Assembly: GCA_017445225.1 (NCBI GenBank)
Contig: JAFSUN010000011.1
Span: forward strand, 62,001-126,000
Direction of reading: 5' to 3'
DNA: 64,000 nt
DNA from: Erysipelotrichaceae bacterium
Lineage (GTDB): Bacteria > Bacillota_I > Bacilli_A > Erysipelotrichales > Erysipelotrichaceae
Below are positions 8,825 to 18,331 of the stretch, in pieces. Under the pieces are notes generated by a model. It was not told the DNA's origin and did no database searches. It saw nothing but the letters and a program-made list of their open reading frames with translations. The position numbers were made by a program, and so were the translations under genes. How positions within the stretch are numbered: position 1 is the stretch's first letter; each line of letters opens with the position of its first letter.

Positions 8825-8979
8825 GCCGAAATTAGCAGCATGCAAAGACTGTTAAAAAGCGTCGGTCAGAAAATATTGCGCAGAGTAGCTTGCTGTTAAA
8901 GTGAAAAACGCCACGGACCGACACCCCGACAGCTGATTTGCACCTGTTGATGGCATTGTCATCAAGGAGGAAATATTAC
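8825..8979 (+). promoter_or_regulatory. Long 5' leader of rpsD, probable S4 autoregulatory RNA
   Basis: About 155 nt separate the predicted transcription start from the rpsD start codon. The leader contains a pairing GTCGGTC (8870-8876) with GACCGAC (8916-8922) that closes a complex stem region. Firmicutes S4 is known to repress its own mRNA through a structured leader in this position. The call rests on position, length and pairing; a covariance-model search was not possible. Confidence 0.5.
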
Positions 8980-9588
8980 ATGGCAAGAATGACAGGTCCC
9001 GTCTGGAAGCAGTCAAGAAGATTAAGCTTCTCAGTATTGGAAACCGGTGAAGAACTCACCAAAAGATCTTACATCCCAGGACAGCATGGTCCTACCAAGA
9101 GAGTAAAGCTCTCCCCTTACGGACAGCAGTTAGCTGAAAAGCAGAAGATCCGTTACATGTACGGATTAAACGAAAAGCAGTTCGCCAACACCTTCTTCAA
9201 GGCTGTTAAGGCCAAGGGTGTTACCGGCACCGTATTCCTGCAGCTGCTGGAATCACGTCTGGACAACGTCGTCTACCGCATGGGCTTAGCCAGAACCAGA
9301 AGAGGCGCCAGACAGTTAGTCAACCACGGACATATCCTGGTCAACGGAAAGAAAGTTGACATTCCGTCATACCAGTGCAAGCCTGGTTCAATCATCGAGG
9401 TTAAGGACAGAATGAAGAACGCTGCCGCCATCAAGGACGCTCTGGATGCTACCCTGAACACCGTTGATTACGTAACCTTCGATCCTCAGACCATGAAGGG
9501 CGAATTCGTAAGATTACCTGAAAGAAAAGAACTCAATTCAGAGATCAACGAACTGTTGGTTGTTGAATACTACAACAGAAAGATGTAA
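8980..9588 (+). CDS. rpsD: 30S ribosomal protein S4
   Basis: Primary 16S rRNA-binding protein that nucleates 30S assembly. At 202 aa it has the N-terminal S4 region ([19 protein letters not shown]...) and the S4 RNA-binding domain ([35 protein letters not shown]). The start ATG 8980 has AAGGAGG at 8964-8970; the longer in-frame start at 8938 lies in the leader and lacks a ribosome site. No zinc-binding cysteines are seen near the N-terminus, so it is the C-minus form. Transcribed alone, with terminator at 9597-9626. Confidence 0.97.
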   Translation: MARMTGPVWKQSRRLSFSVLETGEELTKRSYIPGQHGPTKRVKLSPYGQQLAEKQKIRYMYGLNEKQFANTFFKAVKAKGVTGTVFLQLLESRLDNVVYRMGLARTRRGARQLVNHGHILVNGKKVDIPSYQCKPGSIIEVKDRMKNAAAIKDALDATLNTVDYVTFDPQTMKGEFVRLPERKELNSEINELLVVEYYNRKM

Positions 9589-9596
9589 TCATGTTA

Positions 9597-9626
9597 AAAG
9601 CCAATCTGCTGATTGGCTTTTTTCAT
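9597..9626. terminator. Bidirectional terminator between rpsD and exoA
   Basis: AAAAGCCAATC/GATTGGCTTTTTT is a symmetrical hairpin with T-tracts on both strands, between convergent genes. Confidence 0.9.
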
Positions 9627-10375
9627 GCGATGATTATTTCGATCGGACAGTGGTCGCTGCCCATTATTTCGGTGTGATGGATGACATCCTGGATCCGCTC
9701 ACTGAAGTCCTCGGAAACCAGGAAGTAATCGATGCGCCAGCCGATGTTGCGGGCCCGGACGTTTCCCAGATAGCTCCACCAGGTGTAGCTGTCTTTTTTA
9801 TCAGGATACTTATGACGGAAGGCATCGACCAGGCCGCTGGCCAGCATCTCCGTCATCTTTCCCCTTTCTTCCCAGGTGAATCCGGCATTGCCGATGTTGG
9901 CTTTGGCATTCTTAATGTCGATCTCCTGATGAGCGACATTCATGTCCCCGCAGCAGACCACCGGTTTTCTTTCCCGAAGGTTCTTCAGATAGGCGCGGAA
10001 GTCATCTTCCCACTGCATGAGGTAGTCCAGTCTGGTCAGTTCCCTCTTCACATTGGGCACATAGACGTTTACCAGATAGAAGTCGGCAAACTCCATCGTG
10101 ATGACTCTTCCCTCGTGGTCGTGTTCCTCGATCCCGATGCCGTAGCTGACGGATAAGGGTTCGATCCGGGTATAGATTGCCGTTCCGGAATACCCCTTCT
10201 TTTCGGCGGGATTGACATACAGCTGATAGCCCTCGGGATGGAAGGTTATCTGTTCCGGCAGGGCCTTCACTTCCTGCAGGCAGAAGACGTCAGCATTGTT
10301 TCCGCTGAAGAATTCCTCAAAGCCCTTTTTCAGCACGGCCCTGAAGCCGGCGACGTTCCATGATACGATTCTCAT
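9623..10375 (-). CDS. exoA: Exodeoxyribonuclease III / AP endonuclease
   Basis: Class II apurinic/apyrimidinic endonuclease and 3'-5' exonuclease in base excision repair. At 250 aa it is an EEP-fold protein with all motifs: RIVSWNVAGFRA, FCLQEVKA, GDMNVAHQEIDI, RNIGWRIDYFLV and GSDHCPI. ATG 10375 gives the family N-terminus; the AGG of the preceding gene's last codon may act as ribosome site, so it is translationally linked to the flippase gene that ends 7 nt upstream. A longer in-frame start at 10477 lies within the neighbour and is rejected. Confidence 0.95.
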   Translation of the reverse strand: MRIVSWNVAGFRAVLKKGFEEFFSGNNADVFCLQEVKALPEQITFHPEGYQLYVNPAEKKGYSGTAIYTRIEPLSVSYGIGIEEHDHEGRVITMEFADFYLVNVYVPNVKRELTRLDYLMQWEDDFRAYLKNLRERKPVVCCGDMNVAHQEIDIKNAKANIGNAGFTWEERGKMTEMLASGLVDAFRHKYPDKKDSYTWWSYLGNVRARNIGWRIDYFLVSEDFSERIQDVIHHTEIMGSDHCPIEIIIA

Positions 10376-10382
10376 AAGACTT

Positions 10383-12020
10383 TTACCTGAATGATGACAG
10401 GAAATTGCGGAGACCATCTTTCGTAAATTCCAGTCCCAGCAGTTCCTTTGGCTGATTGAATACCCGGGCGGAAACATAGAGATAGGATGCCATGCACAGG
10501 ATGCCGTTAAACAGGCAGTAAAGCAGGCTTCTCACCCGACTGGCATGATAGGGATTGAAACCCAGCAGCTTGGCTGCGATGCCGATCACCAGTATCGGCA
10601 GGCAGCTTAGCACGATCTTGACCAGCTGGCTTTCCATGTATTTCATGTTCAGACGGCAGGCGTCATGGATCAGACGGATGCTGGGAACGATGATGATGGT
10701 GAACTCGATGATCTTGCAGAAGAAGTAGCCCTTGATGCCGAAACGGGTGAGGAACGGCTTGAAGAACAGCAGTACAAACAGCAGCCTGACGGCTTCCATG
10801 ATCAGGTACTGCTTTCTCTTTCGCAGGGTGATCAGGGTGGAGGCCAAAACGCAGGAAGGAATGTATAGATACTGGATCGCCAGCATTCTTCTCAAAATGT
10901 AGTCAGCCTCTTCCAGGTTGAGACTTCCCAACAGGAAGTGATAGATCGGCTTGGAGAAGATGATCATGAAGGTCAGCAGCGGGATGGCCAGGTAGTTCAC
11001 GGTCAGGATGACCTTGTGGATGACATCCCGTACCTCCCTGACGTTTTCCCGGGCCATGGCGCTGGCCAGATGCGGTACCAGGGAAGCCTGGAACGCCAGC
11101 AAGAGGATCTGCGGAATGGCGACGATCTTTTCGGTATTCAGGGTGATCATGGTCTGGTAGATCTTGATCTTCTCCCCATCCACGCCCCCGGCCTGCAGTC
11201 CGTCCTTGAACATTAACAGGATGAACATGTTGCTGGCATTGGCGATGACGGCGCTTAGCAGATAGGGAACCGCAAAACCGAGGGTCTCCAGCAGGATGTC
11301 CCGGCCGCTGTAGCGGGATGCCGCCTTATGATCGTAGTCGATCTGCGACATGTATTCCCGGTCGTATTTCAGGAAGTAGATGATGCAGCCGATGGCTGAC
11401 AGCGAGGTGGAAACCACGGCCATGTAGACCGCCCAGATCCGCGCCAGTTTCATGATGTAGACGCAGATGGCACCGGCTCCTAACAGGAAGCCGACTCTGA
11501 TCAGCTGCTCCAGAACCTGGGTAAAGGAATAGATCTTCATCTCCTTCATGCCCTGATAGAAGCCGCGGTAGTAACTTAGTACCGGAACAAAGATCAGCGC
11601 GAAGGAAACGATGCGGACTGTGGTCTGGGTATAGGAAAAGTCCAGGGGATCACTGCCGGCCGGCACGATGCGGTTGCTTAAGACGCCGGCCCCCAGGAAA
11701 ACGACCAGAAAACTCAGAATTCCGAGAACGGAAAGCAGTCTTCTGGCGATTTTTCTTACCAGCATGATGGTCGGATAGTCATCCCGGGCTGCATATTTGG
11801 CTACCACCGTGGCGATGGCAAACGGCAGACCGGCCTGACAGATGTTCAGGGCATAGTTATAGATCTGGTAGGCATTCCCATAGAAATAGGAATCACCCTG
11901 CGCCATTTCATTGAACGGTACCAGATACAGCAGCCCGAGGAATTTCGTAATGAAAATACCGGCACTGCCGGTCAGAGCACCAATGATTACGTTTTGCTTA
12001 TTAACAGTCTTTCTGGTCAT
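10383..12020 (-). CDS. MurJ/SpoVB-type polysaccharide or lipid II flippase
   Basis: Multi-pass transporter of the MOP (MviN/MATE/Wzx) superfamily, 545 aa with about 14 membrane helices. The N-terminus GALTGSAGIFITKFLGLLYLVPF is typical of the Firmicutes SpoVB/YtgP group. YtgP (MurJ) flips lipid II across the membrane for peptidoglycan synthesis, whereas SpoVB relatives act in sporulation; no sporulation genes lie nearby, so the MurJ-type role is more likely. It follows the lipoprotein gene by 6 nt and precedes exoA by 7 nt, so all three form one minus-strand operon. Substrate is inferred from the family. Confidence 0.85.
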   Translation of the reverse strand: MTRKTVNKQNVIIGALTGSAGIFITKFLGLLYLVPFNEMAQGDSYFYGNAYQIYNYALNICQAGLPFAIATVVAKYAARDDYPTIMLVRKIARRLLSVLGILSFLVVFLGAGVLSNRIVPAGSDPLDFSYTQTTVRIVSFALIFVPVLSYYRGFYQGMKEMKIYSFTQVLEQLIRVGFLLGAGAICVYIMKLARIWAVYMAVVSTSLSAIGCIIYFLKYDREYMSQIDYDHKAASRYSGRDILLETLGFAVPYLLSAVIANASNMFILLMFKDGLQAGGVDGEKIKIYQTMITLNTEKIVAIPQILLLAFQASLVPHLASAMARENVREVRDVIHKVILTVNYLAIPLLTFMIIFSKPIYHFLLGSLNLEEADYILRRMLAIQYLYIPSCVLASTLITLRKRKQYLIMEAVRLLFVLLFFKPFLTRFGIKGYFFCKIIEFTIIIVPSIRLIHDACRLNMKYMESQLVKIVLSCLPILVIGIAAKLLGFNPYHASRVRSLLYCLFNGILCMASYLYVSARVFNQPKELLGLEFTKDGLRNFLSSFR

Positions 12021-12026
12021 AACCGG

Positions 12027-12545
12027 CTAATTCTCACTCGGCACGGCAGCTACCAGAGAAAAGTATTCCCGGTATGAGTTGTTCTTATTCTTATCCTTCC
12101 AGGCAACCATGACGGCCACGTGGATCGGTGATTCATCGGATACCAGCGACAGGTCAAAACCGGAAACATAATTCTTCTCATAGTCGACCTGATAAGGGAT
12201 CATGTTGTATTCCACATCGGAGAAAATTCCTTCTGACGGCATCATGACATCCTTGTTGATGACCCCGGCTACGTTTTCGGCTACCATCAGTACCTGGACG
12301 TCGTACATGGCGATCTTGGGATCGTTGATGATGACGTCATAGCGGTAGCGGTTTTCGCCCAGAGTATTGCATACGAGTTCAATGTTATAGTACCTTGAGG
12401 TCTCAAGTTTGTTTTCGTAGTCCAAAAGAGCCTGATAATATGTCAGATAAGCGTTATATTTTTCTTCATCGATCATTCTGGTATCCTTCTTGCAGCCGGC
12501 AAGCATCACCAGAACCATCATGATAACCAATAACTTCTTAGCCAT
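12027..12545 (-). CDS. Lipoprotein of unknown function
   Basis: 172 aa with a signal peptide and lipobox (MVLVMLAGCKK; Cys at about residue 18), so it should be exported and lipid-anchored. The rest is a soluble alpha/beta-like domain with no family I recognise. ATG 12545 is chosen over an in-frame GTG at 12554 because GAGGTG, which would overlap the GTG, sits 6 nt before the ATG. A TGCTATAAT extended -10 lies at 12566-12574 on the minus strand. First gene of the lipoprotein-flippase-exoA operon; a cell envelope role is inference from this neighbourhood. Confidence 0.8.
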   Translation of the reverse strand: MAKKLLVIMMVLVMLAGCKKDTRMIDEEKYNAYLTYYQALLDYENKLETSRYYNIELVCNTLGENRYRYDVIINDPKIAMYDVQVLMVAENVAGVINKDVMMPSEGIFSDVEYNMIPYQVDYEKNYVSGFDLSLVSDESPIHVAVMVAWKDKNKNNSYREYFSLVAAVPSEN

Positions 12546-12655
12546 ATCTTTCACCTCTGTTTTTTATTATAGCACACTGAAATGGCAATAAGCGAACTAA
12601 TCTCGCTCCTCTTGGCATCACCGACAGCTATAATGACCTGAAGATTATCATGGCC

Positions 12656-12706
12656 GGTAAAAATAGCCAACCTTTGGTAGTTTATTTGGCGTTTTACCAG
12701 TATAAT
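12656..12706 (+). promoter_or_regulatory. Probable promoter/operator of the sucrose operon
   Basis: A TATAAT -10 (12701-12706) has no good -35. Directly upstream lies an inverted repeat, GGTAAAA..GCCAA / TTGGC.TTTTACC (12656-12698), whose right arm ends 2 nt before the -10. The position suits a repressor or activator site. No candidate regulator gene adjoins the operon. Confidence 0.45.
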
Positions 12707-12756
12707 TAAAGTGAATAAGGGGTAACATTTCTATAATGAAAAATGGAGTCACAAAA

Positions 12757-13731
12757 ATGAAGAAAAACTTTGACGTAGTCGCCCTCGGCGAACTTCTTAT
12801 TGACTTTACTCAGCACGGCATCTCCGAACAGGGCAATCCCCTCTTCGAGGCAAACCCGGGTGGAGCACCCGCCAATGTTCTTTCCATGTTGGAAAAACTG
12901 GGCCGTAAGACCGCTTTTGTCGGAAAAGTGGGTGATGATGGCTTTGGCAACCAGCTTGACGATGCTCTGAAGGAACAGAACATCGATACCAGGTGGCTGT
13001 ACCGGGACAAGGTCGTGCATACCACTCTGGCTCTGGTCCATAAGCTGCCAAACGGTGACCGCGACTTCTCCTTCTACCGCAAGCCGGGAGCCGACGTAAT
13101 GTTAACGGCAGATGAGATCGGTGAAGAGATGTTCGCCAGTACCCGCATCTTCCATCTGGGATCACTCTCCCTGACCGAAGAACCGGTAAAGATTGCCACC
13201 ATTAAGGCCCTGGAACTGGCTAAGCAGCACGGATGCATCATCACCTTTGACCCGAACCTCAGGCCGCCGCTGTGGGACAGTCTGGAAACAGCTAAAAAGG
13301 AAATTGCCTATGTCATGGAGCGCTGCGATGTACTGAAGATCTCCGACAATGAGATCACCTGGTTTACCGGTGAGGATGATTACGATGCCGGTGTCAGCTG
13401 GCTGTTTGCCCATTATCCGAACATCCGTCTCCTCACTCTTTCGATGGGGCCGGATGGTTCGAGAGCCTATTGCCACGGCGTCAAGGTGGAAGAACCGGCC
13501 TTCCTGAGCGATAAGACCGTCGAGACGACCGGGGCCGGCGATACCTTCTGCGCCTGCCTGCTGAACTTTGTTCTGGAGCATGGGCTTGAAGACATCAGCG
13601 CGACTGATTTGCAGGAAATGCTGAAGTTCGGAAACGCTGCGGCCTCGCTGATCACCATGAAGAAAGGCGCTTTAAGGGTAATGCCTGAGCGTAAGGATGT
13701 GGAAAACTACATCCGGGAGTGCGGAAGATGA
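12757..13731 (+). CDS. scrK: Fructokinase (PfkB/ribokinase family)
   Basis: Phosphorylates the fructose released from sucrose to fructose 6-phosphate. At 324 aa it has the PfkB signatures: N-terminal GELLIDF and NPGGAPANV, and the C-terminal ATP/anion-hole motif TTGAGDTF with catalytic Asp. ATG 12757 is preferred because GGAG lies 8 nt upstream; ATG 12736, seven codons earlier, has a poor site. It is the first gene of a five-gene unit and overlaps the next start by ATGA. The sucrose PTS downstream supports fructose as substrate. Confidence 0.9.
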   Translation: MKKNFDVVALGELLIDFTQHGISEQGNPLFEANPGGAPANVLSMLEKLGRKTAFVGKVGDDGFGNQLDDALKEQNIDTRWLYRDKVVHTTLALVHKLPNGDRDFSFYRKPGADVMLTADEIGEEMFASTRIFHLGSLSLTEEPVKIATIKALELAKQHGCIITFDPNLRPPLWDSLETAKKEIAYVMERCDVLKISDNEITWFTGEDDYDAGVSWLFAHYPNIRLLTLSMGPDGSRAYCHGVKVEEPAFLSDKTVETTGAGDTFCACLLNFVLEHGLEDISATDLQEMLKFGNAAASLITMKKGALRVMPERKDVENYIRECGR

Positions 13732-15575
13732 GCGAAAACAATCTCTTCCAGCTGCGGCTGGACCATCACCGCGATGAACTGAGAAAGCTGTATCTCGGCC
13801 TGTATCATGATGAGAAGGCCTTTGAATATTTCCTTTCCATGCTGGAAAGAATGTACCGTGAGAGAAGTTTGGAACTGAGGCAATGGGACCATAAACGCGG
13901 AAGTGACCCCAACTGGTACCGGCGCAATGACATCCTGGGAACGCTGATGTATGTTGACTGTTTCAAGGACAATCTGAGGGGGATCATCGATAATCTTGAT
14001 TACCTGGAGGAGACCGGAATCAATTATCTCCATATGATGCCCCTGCTCACTTCCCCTGAAGGGAAAAATGACGGCGGCTATGCGGTAAGTGATTTCCGCA
14101 CTGTTGATCCCCGTTTGGGCAGCATGGATGATCTGAGTGAACTGGCATCAAAATGTCATGAAAACAATATCTCACTGTGTCTGGATTTTGTCATGAACCA
14201 TACTTCCGACGAGCATGAATGGGCCCGCAAGGCCTGATCCGGTGAGAAGGAATATCAGGACCGCTACTTCTTCTTTGATGACTGGGACATCCCGGAGCAG
14301 TACGAAAAGACGGTACCGCAGGTCTTCCCGACTACAGCGCCCGGCAACTTCACCTATTGCAAGGAAGCTGGCAAAGTCGTCATGACGACCTTCTACCCCT
14401 ACCAATGGGATCTGAACTACGGCAATCCGAAGGTCTTCAATGACATGACGGAAAACATGCTGTATCTGTGCAATAAGGGCATCGACATCATCCGACTCGA
14501 TGCGACGCCGTACATCTGGAAGGAACTTGGTACCTCCTGCCGCAACCTGCCGCAGGTCCATCAGCTGGTCAGGATCATGCACATCGCCGCCCAGATCGTC
14601 TGCCCGAGCGTCTTACTGCTTGGGGAAGTGGTCATGGAACCCAGCAAGGTCGTTCCCTATTTCGGAACAGTTGAAAAGCCGGAATGCCACCTGTTATACA
14701 ATGTCACCACCATGGCCACGATGTGGCATACCGTCGCTACCAAGGATGTAAGACTGCTGAGACATCAGCTGGAAGCCGTTTACCGGCTGCCCAAGCAGTA
14801 TGTCTTCCTGAATTATCTGCGCTGTCATGATGACATCGGCTGGGGCCTGGACTATGAATATCTGGAACAGTTCGGCATCACCGAAGCCCTGCATAAGGAA
14901 TATCTGAATGACTATCTTACCGGTCATTACCATAACTCCGACAGCCGCGGCGAGCTCTATAACAATGATCCAAAGTTAAGAGATGCCCGTCTGTGCGGAA
15001 CCACCGCCTCCCTGTGCGGTCTGGAGGCTGCTGAGCAGCAGTTCTCCCCTTACATGACCAACAGAGCCGTAAACCTGGATCTGATGCTGCACGCCTTCCT
15101 GTTATCGCAGAGCGGCATTCCGGTACTCTACAGCGGAGATGAGGTCGGGCAGTTGAATGACTACTCCTATCATCTGGATCCCAAGAAGGCAGATGATTCC
15201 CGTTATGTCCACCGGGGAAAGATGAGATGGGATCTGGTGGAGCAGCGTCATGACTATACGACACCGGCCGGAAGGATCTATCAGGGCATTCAGACGCTGA
15301 GAAAGATCCGCAATGAGCATCCTCTGTTCATGTCACCGGCTGATACCTGGATCCTGGAACCGTTCAATGATCACGTTCTGGCCATCGGACGCTACTATCA
15401 GGATGAAAAACTGATCGCCCTGTTCAATTTCTCGGAGATGGAAGAGACCGCCTGGATCAATGAGCCGGAGTACTACACCAATCTGCTCACCGGCGAGGTC
15501 TCCCAGGCCCTGTCCGTCAACATTCCGGCCTGTGACTTCGTCTGGCTGTACCACAGCTATAAGGAGGAACAATGA
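13728..15575 (+). pseudogene. Amylosucrase-like GH13 enzyme interrupted by one in-frame TGA
   Basis: A GH13 (amylosucrase subfamily) alpha-glucan/sucrose enzyme of about 614 aa. Codon 170 (14235-14237) is TGA, while the reading frame continues intact on both sides. Region I (LDFVMNHTSDEHEW) precedes the stop. The nucleophile region (IIRLDATPYIWK), acid/base (LLGEV) and HDDIGW motifs follow it and are all conserved, so the first fragment alone cannot be active. No good restart is visible before ATG 14382. The family transfers glucose from sucrose to glucan and frees fructose, matching the fructokinase upstream. A C-to-T change in a CGA codon would explain the stop; sequencing error or read-through are alternatives. 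Flanking overlaps (ATGA at both ends) are intact. Confidence 0.88.
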
Positions 15576-16393
15576 AACTGATCTTTCTGGACATTGACGG
15601 AACCCTGGTTCCGGCCGGAACCAATGTGATACCGGAATCAGCCCGAGAGGCGATTCGGAAAGCTCAGGCCAACGGTCACAAGGTCTTCCTGTGTACCGGC
15701 CGTAACGTCGGCATGGCCAAGCCGGTCTATGATTTCGGCTTTGACGGCATCATTGCCCTGGCCGGTGCCTATGTAAAGGTCGGTGATGAGATCATCTATG
15801 ATCAGCCGATGCCTGAAGAGGATGTGACCGATCTGCTGGACATACTTCATCGCAACGGCGTCTTCTGTACCATTGAAGGTGAAACGGAAACCTTCGGCGA
15901 TGAAAACCTGGGTGAATTCCTGGAAAATGCCGATGGCGACAACTCAGAGATCGAGCGCTGGCGCCAGGCTCTCAAGGGTGAGCTGGGCATCAAGCCGATG
16001 CAGGAGTATAAGGAAGGTGCGATCTACAAGATCGTCATCATGTGCCCTTCCAGCCATCAATTGGATGAGGCCCGCAGAAAATATGAAGACCGCTATGAGT
16101 TCGCCATGCAGGAAGTAAAGGAACATGGCAACTGCATTAACGGCGAACTGATCTTAAGGCAGTTTGACAAAGGCCTGGCTATCGAACGGGTCTGTAACCA
16201 TTACGGTCTGACCGTCGCTGATACCATCGGCTTTGGCGATTCCATGAACGATCTGCCGATGATAAAAAAAGTAGGTGTTTCCCTGGTAATGGCCAACGGT
16301 TCACCGACATTGATGTCCATGAGCAATTACACTGTCCCCTCCGTTGAAGATGACGGACTGAAGGCAGGGTTTGAATTGCTGGGTATAATTTAG
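15572..16393 (+). CDS. HAD-superfamily (Cof-type) sugar phosphatase
   Basis: Cof/YidA-type phosphohydrolase, 273 aa. Motif I is FLDIDGTLV (nucleophile Asp near residue 7), motif II FLCTGRN, a C2-type cap domain spans about residues 80-190, and motif IV GFGDSMNDLPM is near the end. Its start overlaps the amylosucrase-like gene by ATGA and the PTS gene follows after 21 nt. It is plausibly a sugar-phosphate phosphatase that removes phosphate from an intermediate of this pathway; if it acted on sucrose 6-phosphate it would supply free sucrose to the amylosucrase, but that is inference. Confidence 0.9.
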   Translation: MKLIFLDIDGTLVPAGTNVIPESAREAIRKAQANGHKVFLCTGRNVGMAKPVYDFGFDGIIALAGAYVKVGDEIIYDQPMPEEDVTDLLDILHRNGVFCTIEGETETFGDENLGEFLENADGDNSEIERWRQALKGELGIKPMQEYKEGAIYKIVIMCPSSHQLDEARRKYEDRYEFAMQEVKEHGNCINGELILRQFDKGLAIERVCNHYGLTVADTIGFGDSMNDLPMIKKVGVSLVMANGSPTLMSMSNYTVPSVEDDGLKAGFELLGII

Positions 16394-16414
16394 TGTAGAA
16401 AGGAAATAGATAAC

Positions 16415-18331
16415 ATGGCACTGGATTACCGTAAATGTGCTGAAGAGATCTTTGCGACCCTGGGTGGCAAGGACAACATCATCAGCGCAGCACACTGTGC
16501 AACCCGACTGCGTCTGGTCATCGCCGACAACAGCAAGGTTGACATTCCTACTCTGGAAAACGTTGAAGGAGTACAGGGACTGTTCGATTCCAACGGACAG
16601 CTGCAGATCATCATCGGAACCGGAACCGTAAACAAGGTTTACGATGAATTCATCGCCGTCAGTGGCGTCACCGCTGCCACCAAGGAGGAGGTCAAGGCAG
16701 CCGCCGCAGCCAAGATGCCTTTATGGAAACAGCTCATCAAGGCCCTGGGCGACGTCTTTGTCCCGATCTTGCCGGCCATCGTGGCCAGCGGCCTGATGAT
16801 GGGACTGGTTGAGGCCCTCGGCAAGGCCGTCCCAACCTTTGCTTCCACCGGCTGGTATGGTTTCCTGGATACCGTTGCCAATACGGCCTTCGCCTATCTG
16901 CCGGTATTAATCGCCATCTCCGCCGCCAGAGTCTTTAACGGAAACATCTTCCTGGGCGCCGTCATCGGCTTACTGATGATCCATGGCAACTTCCTTAATG
17001 CCTGGAACGCCGGCAGCCCGGAAGCCATCGCCAAGTTCTTCAACATACCGATCAACGGCGTCTCCCCCTATTTGGTAACCGACTGGAGCAATGTCGTGCT
17101 CGACATTCCGAAATGGAGCCTGGTAGGATCCCTGATCGCCATCACCCGTGTGGGTTATCAGGGCCACGTCATTCCGGTCATCATCTCCGTCTGGCTGATG
17201 TGCCAGATCGAAAAGTATCTGCATAAGCATGTACCGGAGGTCATCGACCTCTTCGTTACCCCGTTGACTACCGTCTTACTGACGGGCTTGCTGACGCTGG
17301 TCATCATCGGGCCGATCTTCTCAACGGCCGAAACCATCGTTCTTAACTTTGCCAAGTGGCTGATCACCGTCGGCTACGGTATCGGGGCTCTGGCCATGGG
17401 TGCCATTTATCCGACTACCGTCGTCATGGGTCTGCACCACATGTATAACATCATCGAAGCCGGTCTGTTGTCAGCAGCTCCGGGAACGGCTGCCAACATC
17501 TGGATGCCGATCGCCTCCGCTGCCAACTTCGCTCAGTTCGGTGCCTGTCTGGCCGTCGGCTTGAAGACCAGAAATGCCAAGACCAAGGCCATCGCCATTC
17601 CTTCATCATTATCAGCCGCTCTCGGCATTACCGAGCCGGCCATCTTCGGCGTCAACCTGCGCTTAATGAAGCCCTTCATCTTCGGCATGGTCGGCGGTGC
17701 CATCGGTGCCATGCTGGGCAGCTGGCTGGGCATTGGGGCTACCTCCTACGGCGTCACCGGTATTCCGGGCTTCCTGATCGTCAACAAGCCTCTGCAGTAT
17801 GTGATTCTGCTGGCCGTCTCCGGCGGTATTGCCTTTGTACTTACCTACATGTTCTGGCATGAAGATGAGGAAAAGAAAGCTGAAGCGGCTGCTCCTCAGG
17901 AAATCGCCCTCTCTACCGAAGCCGGTGATGTCAAGGCTCCGGTCAAGGGAAAGATCATCGCCGCTAAGGATATTCCGGACGAAGCCTTTGCCGGCGAAAT
18001 GATGGGACCGTCCGTTGGCATTGAACCGACTGAAGGTGTCGTCTATGCCCCGTTCGACGGTGAAGTTCTGATGCTGTTCCCGACCGCCCACGCCGTCGGC
18101 GTCAAGTCCGATTCCGGCATGGAAGTACTGATCCACGTCGGTGTCGATACCGTCAACATGAACGGTGAGGGGTTCAAGGCTCTGGTTGCTCAGGGAGATA
18201 AGATCAAGGCCGGCGATAAGCTGTTGACCTTTGACCGCAAGAAGATCAAGGCGGCCGGTCATCCTGATACCGTCATCGTCGCTCTAACCAATGCCTTCAA
18301 CTACGAAAATGTCAAACGGGCCGTTGAATAA
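16415..18331 (+). CDS. scrA: Sucrose-type PTS transporter, EIIBCA
   Basis: Imports and phosphorylates sucrose (family inference) using PEP-derived phosphate. At 638 aa it has three domains: EIIB (residues 1-90) with phosphocysteine in AAHCATRLRL; EIIC with about ten membrane segments (about 105-480) including GLHHMYNIIE and ITEPAIFGVNL; and EIIA of the glucose type (about 500-638) with HAVGVKS and the phospho-His in LIHVGVDTV. The EIIB opening (DYRKCAEEI...GGKDN) and domain order resemble streptococcal ScrA; beta-glucoside and trehalose PTS proteins are the alternatives. AAAGGA precedes ATG 16415. Fructokinase and amylosucrase neighbours favour sucrose. Confidence 0.88.
   Translation: MALDYRKCAEEIFATLGGKDNIISAAHCATRLRLVIADNSKVDIPTLENVEGVQGLFDSNGQLQIIIGTGTVNKVYDEFIAVSGVTAATKEEVKAAAAAKMPLWKQLIKALGDVFVPILPAIVASGLMMGLVEALGKAVPTFASTGWYGFLDTVANTAFAYLPVLIAISAARVFNGNIFLGAVIGLLMIHGNFLNAWNAGSPEAIAKFFNIPINGVSPYLVTDWSNVVLDIPKWSLVGSLIAITRVGYQGHVIPVIISVWLMCQIEKYLHKHVPEVIDLFVTPLTTVLLTGLLTLVIIGPIFSTAETIVLNFAKWLITVGYGIGALAMGAIYPTTVVMGLHHMYNIIEAGLLSAAPGTAANIWMPIASAANFAQFGACLAVGLKTRNAKTKAIAIPSSLSAALGITEPAIFGVNLRLMKPFIFGMVGGAIGAMLGSWLGIGATSYGVTGIPGFLIVNKPLQYVILLAVSGGIAFVLTYMFWHEDEEKKAEAAAPQEIALSTEAGDVKAPVKGKIIAAKDIPDEAFAGEMMGPSVGIEPTEGVVYAPFDGEVLMLFPTAHAVGVKSDSGMEVLIHVGVDTVNMNGEGFKALVAQGDKIKAGDKLLTFDRKKIKAAGHPDTVIVALTNAFNYENVKRAVE

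Noticed and set aside
12555-12756. cre site upstream of the sucrose operon
   Set aside because: No sequence within one mismatch of the cre consensus could be found by eye.
14235-14237. UGA recoded as Trp or selenocysteine in the amylosucrase-like gene
   Set aside because: UGA ends several clearly functional genes in the window, and no adjacent selenocysteine hairpin or family requirement for Sec or Trp exists here.
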